Below are positions 14,794 to 22,885 of a stretch of 36,822 bases of DNA, one piece after another; positions within the stretch are counted from its first letter, which is position 1; each line of letters opens with the position of its first letter. A program made the translations under genes and the position numbers. This stretch comes from JAEUMY01 sp031394355 (GTDB taxonomy: Bacteria; Pseudomonadota; Gammaproteobacteria; Burkholderiales; Usitatibacteraceae), in NCBI GenBank assembly GCA_031394355.1, contig JANNSU010000082.1, forward strand, positions 1 through 36,822. Reading direction: 5' to 3'. The notes under the pieces were generated by a model, which was not told where the DNA came from, made no database searches, and worked only from the letters and a program-made list of their open reading frames with translations.

Positions 14794-15681
14794 CTACCTC
14801 AGGTGTTGATTGAAAAAAGCAGTTGTTCTTGAAGTCGCCAACTTCGCCGCCGCCTCATCAAACCTCGGCGTGGTGTTGTTGTTGAACCCGTGCTGCGTGC
14901 CGGGATAGGTAAACACTTCGGCCTTCACGCCCGCCGCCTTCAGCGCGGCTTCATACGCCGGATAACCCGCATTGATGCGCTCGTCCTTTTCCGCCAGGTG
15001 AACTTGCAGCGCGCATTTGATCTTGGGCACGTCCTCGGTCTTGGCGGCGGAGCCGTAGAAGGGCACGGCGGCGGCGAGATCGGGTAGCTGGGTGGCGAGG
15101 TAGTTGCTCATGCTGCCGCCGTAGCAGAAGCCGACCACACCATACTTGCCCGTGCACTCCGGCAGCGCCTTCATAAAGCCCGCAGCAGCCACGAAGTCAG
15201 CGCGGCACTTGGTCTGGTCCAGCTTGCCGAAGGCTTCGCGCGCCTTGTCCTCGTCGCCCGGATAGCCGCCCAGGCTGAAGAGCATATCGGGCGCAAAGGC
15301 GATGAAGTTCTCCAGCGCCACGCGACGGGTCACATCCTCGATGTGCGGATTCAGGCCACGGTTCTCATGGATCACCAGCACGGCGGGCAGCTTGCCCTTC
15401 ATGTTTGCCGGCATGACCAGATAGCCGCGCCCCTTGCCATGCCCGTTGGGCGAATCAAACTCGACGAACTTCGTCTTGACGCGCGGGTCGTCCTTGGCGA
15501 TGACCTGCGCCTCAGCGAACTTCGGGTTCAGCATCTCCAGCAACGCCGTGGCCGACACCCCCGCCGCCGCGTATTTGCCCGCGTCGGCCAAAAAGCTTCG
15601 GCGGTCAATGATGCCGTGGACGTATTTGTCGAAGAGTTTCATGACTTCGGGGTGGAAGTCGGAGGAGGTTTGGGTGGGCAT
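14794..15681 (-). CDS. Dienelactone hydrolase family protein with Tat signal (295 aa)
   Basis: I start at ATG 15681, which places a twin-arginine motif DRRSFLADAG at residues 26-35 ahead of a hydrophobic Ala-rich stretch, predicting export of a folded enzyme. The alpha/beta-hydrolase core has the DLH triad: C186 in VVGFCYGGS, D233 in HLAEKDERI and H264 in GTQHGF. An early VLVIHENRGLNPHIEDV is typical of the family. The substrate is likely a lactone or ester. GC is high like the general background, although it lies 36 bp upstream of the AT-rich ATPase gene on the same strand; it looks like native flank. Confidence 0.88.
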   Translation of the reverse strand: MPTQTSSDFHPEVMKLFDKYVHGIIDRRSFLADAGKYAAAGVSATALLEMLNPKFAEAQVIAKDDPRVKTKFVEFDSPNGHGKGRGYLVMPANMKGKLPAVLVIHENRGLNPHIEDVTRRVALENFIAFAPDMLFSLGGYPGDEDKAREAFGKLDQTKCRADFVAAAGFMKALPECTGKYGVVGFCYGGSMSNYLATQLPDLAAAVPFYGSAAKTEDVPKIKCALQVHLAEKDERINAGYPAYEAALKAAGVKAEVFTYPGTQHGFNNNTTPRFDEAAAKLATSRTTAFFNQHLR

Positions 15682-15716
15682 GGGGGCTCCGTGGATCAAT
15701 TGAAGGTATGTTGGAA

Positions 15717-15728
15717 GCGAATACTCGC
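15717..15728. repeat. One-mismatch copy of the iterated palindrome
   Basis: GCGAATACTCGC differs from the consensus at one base (T to C). It lies upstream of the dienelactone hydrolase gene and is the only near-copy found between 10948 and 23230. Confidence 0.6.
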
Positions 15729-15860
15729 AAAGTATCCACTCTTTGCGCTGGATAGACAAAGTGGCTACTTTTCTGGCGAAAAGTGTCAACAGCCACCCGC
15801 GCCTCCGACCCGCGCGTGTACGTGCGTCCCCGGCTGTGGTGATTTGCAAGCTAAGAGAAG

Positions 15861-16844
15861 TCAGTTTTGCTCTCTCTCCTTGACTTGGCGCGTAAGCAAC
15901 ACACCGTCGAGCCAACCACGCCACCGGTCGAATATCGGACCACTGGTCAAAGAGAACTTCGCTGCGACGGCTTTTTTGTCGGGTGTAGTCTCAAAAAGCG
16001 GTGTGGTTGAGTTGTTTGCACTATTTGGAACCCATCTGTACTCAACGATCTTGTAGCCGGGCTCAGCCTGGAATGCCAATTCGTACGCCTTCGACACAGG
16101 CACAACCTGGTTTTGGGATTCCTGCACTTTGTCGATTCGATGCTTTACTTCAATTCCTTGTTCTGCAGAAAGCATAGCTAACTGGGACTTCTCGATGCCT
16201 GCCATCCGTAGGGCGTCCGCGAGTAGATTTATTGGAAGGACTCGATTGATTCCATTGATCCCCGCAGTTGGAACGCCGCCCCAGGCCATCGCCACTACCT
16301 TTCCATCGGTGTTAAAGACGGGGCCACCACTCATTCCGGGATTGAGTATCAGCGTGGTATTCCATGATCCCTTGGGGCCAGAACCACTCAGTTTTCCCTC
16401 CGTATGAAACCACTCCTCCTTTCCAGGAAAGCCCATTGCATACACCGTAGCGGCGGCGCCCACGGACCAAGGGTCTCCCACCGGGACCGCCTCGCGACTG
16501 AGTACCGTGTTTCTAAATTTCAGGAGAGCAACGTCAAGTGACGTGTTTTCGTAGATGATGTCCATGCCCTCAAGCGCCCCCTCTCGGCTACCGGTTGCTG
16601 CTCGAATATCCACTTCCGCGCCAGGAGCACCGGACACAACGTGGCCACTTGTGATGACATAGCCGTCTCCGTTCACGATGAATCCGGTGCCATGGGATTC
16701 TGTTACCGCGCCGGTTTGTTGATTGACCTTCTCAGCTTTGACGAAGACCACGGACCTTCTATGTTTTTTGACCAGGTCACTAAGTTCAATTGCGTCCGCA
16801 GAGCCGATAGCTCCGACGAGCAACAGAGCTAACAGTAGTCTCAT
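15861..16844 (-). CDS. Exported trypsin-like serine protease (327 aa)
   Basis: ATG 16844 overlaps the stop of the upstream protease gene as ATGA and begins a clean signal peptide (MRLLLALLLVGAIGSADA), so I prefer it to the GTG 12 nt upstream. The chymotrypsin-fold triad is visible as H68 in VITSGHVVS, D104 in TSLDVALL and S172 in NPGMSGGPVF, as in Deg/HtrA-like proteases. No PDZ domain is recognised. The last ~110 residues may be a separate beta-rich domain. It is the fourth gene of a minus-strand run with a caspase-like protease, an exported protein and an astacin-like protease, and has intermediate to low GC. The substrate is unknown. Confidence 0.88.
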   Translation of the reverse strand: MRLLLALLLVGAIGSADAIELSDLVKKHRRSVVFVKAEKVNQQTGAVTESHGTGFIVNGDGYVITSGHVVSGAPGAEVDIRAATGSREGALEGMDIIYENTSLDVALLKFRNTVLSREAVPVGDPWSVGAAATVYAMGFPGKEEWFHTEGKLSGSGPKGSWNTTLILNPGMSGGPVFNTDGKVVAMAWGGVPTAGINGINRVLPINLLADALRMAGIEKSQLAMLSAEQGIEVKHRIDKVQESQNQVVPVSKAYELAFQAEPGYKIVEYRWVPNSANNSTTPLFETTPDKKAVAAKFSLTSGPIFDRWRGWLDGVLLTRQVKEREQN

Positions 16845-17638
16845 TTCTCGGGCCACTTCTTACACTCCCTAACAGGGGTTGCCATTCCATTGCCGTACAG
16901 GATCTGCGCGGCCTCAATGTCGCATTGAGTTAGAAAGCCATCGTTTAGCCACGTCTTGCTGCAGTAGTTCATCACCGAGTCTGGGTCATAGGGCGTCAAC
17001 GACTTATCTGGTGCGGTACCGGCGAACTGCTGATTTCTGCACTCACCTGGAGCATCTGGGCGATTCTGCTCATGAGTAAGCCCGATAGCGTGTCCAAATT
17101 CATGGACCGCTATGGCCTTGATGCAGCTCTCTTTCGTTTCTTTGCACGAGGTTTCCCATCCTTCGAACGTGAAGTTCAGGACCATGCCATTGGAAAGGCC
17201 CTTGAGTAGGCGCCCTAGTGTCTTTACTTTAGGCCCTTCGTCCGTTACTTGAATGCGGATGCCCGCGCTTTGCGGAGTGCAGCCTTCCCATCCGATAAAC
17301 CGTAATCCGGAGTACTTCTCCCACGTTGCAGCAACTGCTTCGCGTGTCCAGCGTCTCCCATCTTCGTGTGCCGCCTGCGGCTGTTCCCAGCAAACAAAAA
17401 TCCTGGGTGTGTCCCATTGGGCAATTCTAAGAATTGAGGCAAAAGGGACGACATGAGCATTCTTCGTTGCAGAAAGCACCTTTGATGGTGCACCGTCTTT
17501 TGTTACGTGCTGCTTCAGAATGTCAGCATGGAACTGCTGCGCTGATGTTTGTGCCATTCTTAAGTCTGATGGCGCTTGTCCAGAAGCTGTGGCTACTGCT
17601 TGGGGAAGTGCAATGAGCGCAAGATAAGCTAACTTCAC
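16841..17638 (-). CDS. Exported astacin/matrixin-type zinc metalloprotease (265 aa)
   Basis: GTG 17638 follows GGGAGAACATC, a good ribosome site, and gives a signal peptide. The metzincin zinc site is AVHEFGHAIGLTHEQNR, with H179, E180, H183 and H189 in HExxHxxGxxHE order, and the Met-turn is SVMNYC (M223). The extra Glu and Arg after the third His are astacin-like. Several Cys residues suggest disulfides outside the cytoplasm. The stop codon overlaps the start of the serine protease gene, so the two are probably translated together. It may activate or be activated by that partner, but this is inference. GC is about 50% in sampled lines. Confidence 0.88.
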   Translation of the reverse strand: MKLAYLALIALPQAVATASGQAPSDLRMAQTSAQQFHADILKQHVTKDGAPSKVLSATKNAHVVPFASILRIAQWDTPRIFVCWEQPQAAHEDGRRWTREAVAATWEKYSGLRFIGWEGCTPQSAGIRIQVTDEGPKVKTLGRLLKGLSNGMVLNFTFEGWETSCKETKESCIKAIAVHEFGHAIGLTHEQNRPDAPGECRNQQFAGTAPDKSLTPYDPDSVMNYCSKTWLNDGFLTQCDIEAAQILYGNGMATPVRECKKWPEK

Positions 17639-17676
17639 GATGTTCTCCCAATGTACAAATATTGGTCACTGCTACT

Positions 17677-17707
17677 TCCTGCTTGCCCACGGCAGGTGCA
17701 AGCAGGA
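17677..17707. promoter_or_regulatory. Perfect 10-bp inverted repeat between two genes
   Basis: TCCTGCTTGC (17677-17686) and GCAAGCAGGA (17698-17707) are separated by 11 nt. The hairpin lies just past the stop of the beta-rich protein gene and before the astacin-like gene. No T-run follows on the minus strand, so it may be an intercistronic stabiliser or weak terminator. Confidence 0.6.
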
Positions 17708-17720
17708 GGTGGGCTTGCAG

Positions 17721-18530
17721 CTACTTCTTTGTGAGCCAGTCAATCCCCTTGGAAACATTGAAGCTCACGCCAACAACTGTTGAGTCCTTGTAGCCGCGAG
17801 TGGTTTCCGGAATGCTGGGGTCGCTCTTTGTACGGATTCGCGCGACGAATACCTCGGCTATGTCAAAGCTGTACGCGAGTCCAACGCCGTATGAGTTGCC
17901 TGGTTTGCTGCTTGCCTTAAACATGAGCTTCACAGCAAAGTTGTTCTTGTAGTCAGTGACCTCATACTCGGAGTAGACATCCCCGAAAGGTTTGTAGTTG
18001 ATTCCCAGATAAATCGAGCTCGGGGTTCCTCTTTCGACCACGGTGTTTGTAGCGGTGTCGTACTTGAGCTGCTTTATGTCACCTATCGGGATATCGGCTG
18101 ACAAGTACCCACCCTCCTCAGGCCCAAATATGATCACCACCTTTTCGAGCTCCACATCTCCATCACCGAGAGCCCTGACTGTAATCGTCGATCTTTTCAT
18201 CGACGCTGTGTAGCTACCACAGAGCTCGTCGCTCCTTGTGGGGGCGCTATCGGCCTTCGCCACGGCACGTGCAACCTCTCGGAGTTCCTTCACGATTCTG
18301 AGATCGCGCCGCTCTTCGGTGACCTCAATGAACTTGGTAGTAGCAGGCGCTTGGAATGTCCATGCTGCTTTTGGTTTGAATTCGCGCGTCTCTACCTTTT
18401 CGAACGAAGTGCCTCCGCCGCTAGGGCACTTGCCTACCGGGATTCGTTTTGCTGAACTGCCGTGCACTTGGTTTGTGAAAATAAGGCCAAGAGCGAGCGT
18501 AAGCATGGAAATCAGGATACTTGTGCGCAC
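17721..18530 (-). CDS. Exported beta-rich protein of unknown function (269 aa)
   Basis: I choose GTG 18530 because GGAG lies 6 nt upstream in GGAGAAAAAAGTG; the longer frame starts with TTG 12 nt earlier. A signal peptide follows (ILISMLTLALGLIFTNQVHG). The mature half up to about residue 130 has two Cys (KCPSGGG and ELCGSY) and charged helices. The second half has alternating strands ending in YKDSTVVGVSFNVSKGIDWL, reminiscent of an outer-membrane beta-barrel or lipid-binding beta protein. The family is not recognised. GC is lower than that of the flanking caspase gene. Confidence 0.7.
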   Translation of the reverse strand: MRTSILISMLTLALGLIFTNQVHGSSAKRIPVGKCPSGGGTSFEKVETREFKPKAAWTFQAPATTKFIEVTEERRDLRIVKELREVARAVAKADSAPTRSDELCGSYTASMKRSTITVRALGDGDVELEKVVIIFGPEEGGYLSADIPIGDIKQLKYDTATNTVVERGTPSSIYLGINYKPFGDVYSEYEVTDYKNNFAVKLMFKASSKPGNSYGVGLAYSFDIAEVFVARIRTKSDPSIPETTRGYKDSTVVGVSFNVSKGIDWLTKK

Positions 18531-18645
18531 TTTTTTCTCCAATTAGCTGATTAGGGAACGAATTTCACTTTTGCTCTCATGCACGAGACTGTCTCGAGGG
18601 CTCTCGACTCAATCGTTCACTTAAGCTGGTTAGAAAGACTCAAAG

Positions 18646-19461
18646 TCACTCCAACACCTCCCACCCCTTCATCGCAGCCGTTCCAAATAAATTCGGCTTC
18701 TGCGGATACTGTTGCGACGGCAGCGCGGTGCGGATCTTCTTGAACCAGTCCTTGTACTTCGCGGTGGCGGGCAGCTTCGCCAGCTCGCGCAGTGCGACGA
18801 AGCTGAAGGCGCCGTTGGCGCGGCCTTCAAACCATGCGTCATAGCTGTATTCGGTGTCCTGGCAGCCGGCCATGAGCAGGCCGTGGTGGCGACCGGGGGG
18901 GCTGCCGGGGCGCATGGAGCGCACGCCGAGTTTGTTCACCGCTTTGCTTGACAGAAAATTGGCGGGCGGCAGGAAGCGCACTTTGCGCACTGGCGCGTCC
19001 TTGGCTTTGGTGGTGCGCGGCGTAGTGATGGGGGCAAACTTGGCGACCGTACCGGAGTGGCACGAGTCGGAAATCATGAGGATTTTCACGCCGTGAGCTC
19101 GGGCCATGAACATGGCGGAAAGCTCATCGTCGGTGATCGGCCCCTTCGAGTTGATGTCGTAGGGGCAGAGGCATTCGTCGGTGCCATCCGGCTCATCGCC
19201 GTCTGTGTCCGGCACGAAAGAGCCGTGGCCGGAATACTGGATCACGACAAGATCGCCTGACTTGGCTGCGCCAATGGTGGCGTTGATTGCATCGCGCATG
19301 CCTTTGCCAGTCGCCTGCTTGTCCAGAAGTGTGGCAAGGGCGAAGCCGCGCTGTTTGAGTACCTTGCCCCAGTCGTTCGCGTCGTTGACGCAGCCGGAAA
19401 GGTCGCTTCCGGTGCCGGGGTAATCGTTGATGCCGATGCAAAGTGCAAGTTTCTTGCTCAT
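18646..19461 (-). CDS. Caspase-like (metacaspase, C14 family) protease (271 aa)
   Basis: The caspase dyad is intact: H79 in VIQYSGHGSF and C134 in LMISDSCHSGT. The N-terminal LALCIGINDYPGTGSDLSGCVNDA and the segment DELSAMF are also typical of bacterial metacaspases, which usually cleave after Arg or Lys. GGGAGG precedes ATG 19461. No signal peptide is visible, in contrast to the three exported proteins that follow it on the same strand, and its GC is high like the chromosome, so it may be older than them. A 115-bp gap separates it from the next gene. Its role could be stress, development or defence; the sequence alone does not say. Confidence 0.88.
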   Translation of the reverse strand: MSKKLALCIGINDYPGTGSDLSGCVNDANDWGKVLKQRGFALATLLDKQATGKGMRDAINATIGAAKSGDLVVIQYSGHGSFVPDTDGDEPDGTDECLCPYDINSKGPITDDELSAMFMARAHGVKILMISDSCHSGTVAKFAPITTPRTTKAKDAPVRKVRFLPPANFLSSKAVNKLGVRSMRPGSPPGRHHGLLMAGCQDTEYSYDAWFEGRANGAFSFVALRELAKLPATAKYKDWFKKIRTALPSQQYPQKPNLFGTAAMKGWEVLE

Positions 19462-19809
19462 GATCTTCCCTCCCTGAAAAGTTTTGATTCAGAAATGCCC
19501 GTTTCCCTTGAATTGCTCCTACCTGGTGATGCACTTGATTGACCAGACGCTAAGCCGGACGCATCTTCATTTCTCATCAATCCATGTAGGTTTTGCTCAT
19601 TCTTCTCAGAACACTTTTCAGTTCTCGATTAATGTGCCAATTGAATTCGGCGTTGAACCATCCTCGCCGGAGCCAAGTCAGCCTTCAGAATGTGCGTGTG
19701 TCGATTGACTGCATTGAATTCCTGAAGAGCTTCGATTGGTATTGATCATTTGCATCGGCCAAATGGCCAAGCACTCTTTAGTGGCGTTCCTTGCTACAGC
19801 GGAAATACA
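19462..19809. other. 348-bp intergenic region between divergent genes
   Basis: This region lies between the caspase-like gene and the response regulator and should hold both promoters. A TTGACT at 19705-19710 resembles a -35 box, but no convincing -10 box follows at 17 bp. The in-frame ATG at 19750 lies here but is less likely to be the start of the regulator. I see no gene. Confidence 0.5.
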
Positions 19810-20535
19810 ATGCTGGTCAGAAGTGTCTGCAGAAAGCTCGCTTTGAAAGTCCTGCTTGTTGATGATCATGTTCTGTTCCGCGAAGGCATTGCGCTCTTGC
19901 TGCCCTCTCTCGTGCCGGTCGCGTCCATTGTTCAGGCGGGAACGTGCGAAGAGGCGCTGGCAGCCTTGGCTGCGGAGCCGGATACCAATCTGGTCTTGAT
20001 GGACTTGTCCATGCCTGGCATGGGCGGCCTGGTTGGCATTCCTGTCTTGCGCGAGCGGTTTCCAGATGTGCCAGTGGTGGCGCTGTCCTCCAGCGATGAC
20101 CGCGCGACTGTGATGCAGGCGCTGGATTCGGGGGCGATGGGATTCATTCCGAAGACGACTACGTCAACAGTGCTGGGCGGGGCGTTGAAGCTGGTGCTGT
20201 CGAAAGGGATCTACCTGCCGCCGTCGGTGTTTTTGGCGGACACGCTAGGCGTCAACTCGAGAATTTCCGCGCCCATAGAACTGCAAGGGGGAGCTGCGGC
20301 GGGTCCGCACAAGACGCCCGCAGAGTTGGGGTTGACGCCGCGTCAATCGGATGTGCTGTTCCTGATACTTCAGGGCAAGCCTGCGAAAAGTATTTGCCGT
20401 GATCTGGGCATCTCGGCGAGCACAGTGAAGGCGCACACGTCCTCAGTGCTGCGAGCCCTGAATGTCACTACGCGCGCGCAGGCAATTGTGGCTGCAGGGC
20501 GATTGGGGCTGACGTTTGAGTCGACAGCGCCTTGA
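19810..20535 (+). CDS. NarL/FixJ-type response regulator (241 aa from ATG 19810)
   Basis: The receiver domain begins at KVLLVDDH (acidic D18, D19), with phospho-acceptor D65 in LVLMDLSMPG and K115 in GFIPKTT. A C-terminal LuxR-type helix-turn-helix follows: LTPRQSDVLFLILQGKPAKSI and ISASTVKAHTSSVLRALNV. TTG 19843, immediately before KVLLVDDH, is an alternative start; the longer frame from 19750 adds unlikely sequence. It converges on the hybrid histidine kinase gene with only 4 bp between the stops, so the kinase is its likely partner. Confidence 0.88.
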   Translation: MLVRSVCRKLALKVLLVDDHVLFREGIALLLPSLVPVASIVQAGTCEEALAALAAEPDTNLVLMDLSMPGMGGLVGIPVLRERFPDVPVVALSSSDDRATVMQALDSGAMGFIPKTTTSTVLGGALKLVLSKGIYLPPSVFLADTLGVNSRISAPIELQGGAAAGPHKTPAELGLTPRQSDVLFLILQGKPAKSICRDLGISASTVKAHTSSVLRALNVTTRAQAIVAAGRLGLTFESTAP

Positions 20536-20539
20536 GTGT

Positions 20540-22849
20540 TTAGTCGTTCAGTAGTGCGCGCGTGGCATTTTTCAGCATCTCCGCACTGCAAGGTTTGCGC
20601 ACAAGTCGTACGGCGGGAAGTGACTGAATCAATGACTCAGCAATATTGAAGTCAGCGGTGATGACGAGTGCGGGAATAGTGGTACCGGCTTGCTCGCGCA
20701 GCGCGCGGATGACATCTATTCCGGTTTCAGCCGATCCAAGTTTGAAGTCGGTGAGGATCAGGTCCGGTGCTCGCAGGTGCTCAGTCAGCGCATGCAGGAT
20801 GTCCGCTTGGGAGGACCCACTCACGATATGGCAGCCCCATTCCAGGCAGTGAGCGGCCAATGCATCTCGGTTGGTCGCATCATCATCAATGATGGCGATG
20901 AAGAGCTGCGCCAGATTGTCTTGCGCGGTCGTCGAGCCGACATCGTGCGCCGGCCCAGCGGGACGCTTGGGTTGTCGGGGCAACCGGGGCAGCAGGATTG
21001 AGAAGCTGGAACCCTTGCCCAACCGGGATTGCATCTGAACAGAGTGTTCCAGCAGGGCTGCGCTTCGCTGGACAATGGCCAAGCCTAAGCCCAAGCCGTC
21101 GTTGCCTGGGCGCTTGGCGTCAGGTGACTGATAGAACTCTTCGAAAATGACCTCCTGCTCAGCGGGGGAGATGCCAATGCCAGTGTCGATCACCATGAGC
21201 TCCACGCGGTCGCCCCGGCGGCGGCACCCCACTAACACACGGCCTTGTTGCGTGTAGCGAATGGCGTTCGAGATGAGGTTGCTGACAATGCGTTCCAACA
21301 ACGAAGGATCGCTGTTGACCACAAGCGTAGTGGGCATGACCCGCAGCGAGAGACCTTTCTGCTCTGCCAAGGGCGAAAACTTGAGATCAAGGAGGCTGAG
21401 CAGTTGGTTGAGATCGACCGGCTGGCGCATGGGTTTGACGACGCCGGCATCAAGCTTTGAAATGTCGAGCAGGCCGTTGAATAAATTCTCCATCGCCTTG
21501 ACCGACAGTTGCACTTTGCCCGCGAGCAGCGTCAAGTCGGGTTGATGTAGCCGATTGGTCAACAGATCTACCAATAGGCTGATGGCATGCAGCGGTTGCC
21601 GGAGATCGTGGCTCGCGGTCGCGAGAAAACGCGATTTGGCCGCGTTGGCGCGGTCTGCCTCATCGCGCCGTGCGCGAACCTCCTCCAGTGCGCTGACCAG
21701 TTCGCGAGTACGTTGGTTGATTTTGTCTTCCAACCCCGTTGTGTAGCCCTGCAACTGTTCGGCCATCAGATTGAACTGCTGCGCCAGCGCGGCAAGTTCA
21801 TCGTTGCGGTGCAGCTCAATTCGCGTTGTCAGGTCGCCGCCACCAATGCGCGCCGCACCGTCCCGAAGTGTGAGTATGGGCTGCGTCAGCGAGCGTGCCA
21901 GCCAGCGGCTGGCAAGGAAGGCAATGAGCAAACCAATCAGCAGAATCGCCAGTGTCCGGTACACGGCGGCCCAAACGGGAACCAGTACTTCAGAGGCAGG
22001 CTGTTCCACCAACAGCTTCCAACCCGGCTGGGGTAGGGCGGCGATGCTTGTGAGTACGCGACCGCCTTCAATGCTGGTAGTCCAATGCGTGAGAGGGGTG
22101 TTGCTTGGGTCGGGGGAGGCTTCAATGCCGATGAGCCTTGCCAACTCAGTTCCAGCCAGCGCTGGCTTGCTTAGCACCAGGCTCAAGTTCGGATGTGCAA
22201 CTAGGTTGAGATCCCGGTCGATGATGAAGGCTTTGCCCTGCTCTCCGATGCGGATGCCGCCCACCAGATCAGCCACAAAGGTGAGGTTGAGTTGCAGCAG
22301 CATGATCAGAGGTGCAGCGCCATCCTCAATGCTTATCGCAAGGGGAACATGGGGAGCAGAGCCAGTGCGAAAGTATGTCGGGCCGTAGGCCAGCGATCGT
22401 CCCGCAGAGATGGTCGGGATGGGTGCCTGTCTGAGTGCCGCTGCGGACTGTGGCGAATCGAGGTGAAGCCGCGAGACATGGAAACGGGTAGCGCCTTGAG
22501 CATCCAGTATCTCAATCTCCAGAATGGCCGGAAATAGATTGAGCAGGCGATGCAACTCCGCACGACGCTCATGCTGGCTCAATGGGCCGTCGCCCCAGGG
22601 AAGCCTTGCCGTGGCTTGAGCTTGACGCTCGATGGTTTGCAGGTAGTCCGCGATGAGCTTTGCCGCTGTCCGCGCCTCCGTCTGCTGCAGCTTCGAGATC
22701 AAGGCCACGTTGCTTCGGTAAGCCAATCCCATCTCCACGGCGCCGGCAATGAGCAACACGGAACCCACCAGCATTGACAACACCTTCCAATAGCGCCTGG
22801 AAAGGAGCTGATGTGTATTGGCAATTGAAGAAGGGGTCGGGGTTGACAC
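20540..22849 (-). CDS. Hybrid sensor histidine kinase (769 aa)
   Basis: The domain order is: transmembrane helix 1 (about 22-44), a periplasmic sensor region of about 250 residues that looks Cache-like, helix 2 (about 296-316), HAMP (317-370), a short coiled coil, HisKA with H414 in ATASHDLRQPLHAI, and HATPase with N528, D555-TGIG and GLGLGL at 585-590. A receiver domain follows with acidic residues near 655 and D701 in LILTDFKLG. It should autophosphorylate and pass the phosphate to its own receiver or to the NarL-type regulator downstream. A substrate-binding protein gene ends 36 bp upstream on the same strand, so ligand sensing through that protein is plausible. Confidence 0.9.
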   Translation of the reverse strand: MSTPTPSSIANTHQLLSRRYWKVLSMLVGSVLLIAGAVEMGLAYRSNVALISKLQQTEARTAAKLIADYLQTIERQAQATARLPWGDGPLSQHERRAELHRLLNLFPAILEIEILDAQGATRFHVSRLHLDSPQSAAALRQAPIPTISAGRSLAYGPTYFRTGSAPHVPLAISIEDGAAPLIMLLQLNLTFVADLVGGIRIGEQGKAFIIDRDLNLVAHPNLSLVLSKPALAGTELARLIGIEASPDPSNTPLTHWTTSIEGGRVLTSIAALPQPGWKLLVEQPASEVLVPVWAAVYRTLAILLIGLLIAFLASRWLARSLTQPILTLRDGAARIGGGDLTTRIELHRNDELAALAQQFNLMAEQLQGYTTGLEDKINQRTRELVSALEEVRARRDEADRANAAKSRFLATASHDLRQPLHAISLLVDLLTNRLHQPDLTLLAGKVQLSVKAMENLFNGLLDISKLDAGVVKPMRQPVDLNQLLSLLDLKFSPLAEQKGLSLRVMPTTLVVNSDPSLLERIVSNLISNAIRYTQQGRVLVGCRRRGDRVELMVIDTGIGISPAEQEVIFEEFYQSPDAKRPGNDGLGLGLAIVQRSAALLEHSVQMQSRLGKGSSFSILLPRLPRQPKRPAGPAHDVGSTTAQDNLAQLFIAIIDDDATNRDALAAHCLEWGCHIVSGSSQADILHALTEHLRAPDLILTDFKLGSAETGIDVIRALREQAGTTIPALVITADFNIAESLIQSLPAVRLVRKPCSAEMLKNATRALLND

Positions 22850-22885
22850 TTGGGGGTGGAACGCTCGAATGTCGATTGGAGATTT

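Noticed and set aside
19705..19733. Sigma-70-like promoter for the response regulator
   Set aside because: TTGACT is present but no TATAAT-like hexamer is found at the required distance.
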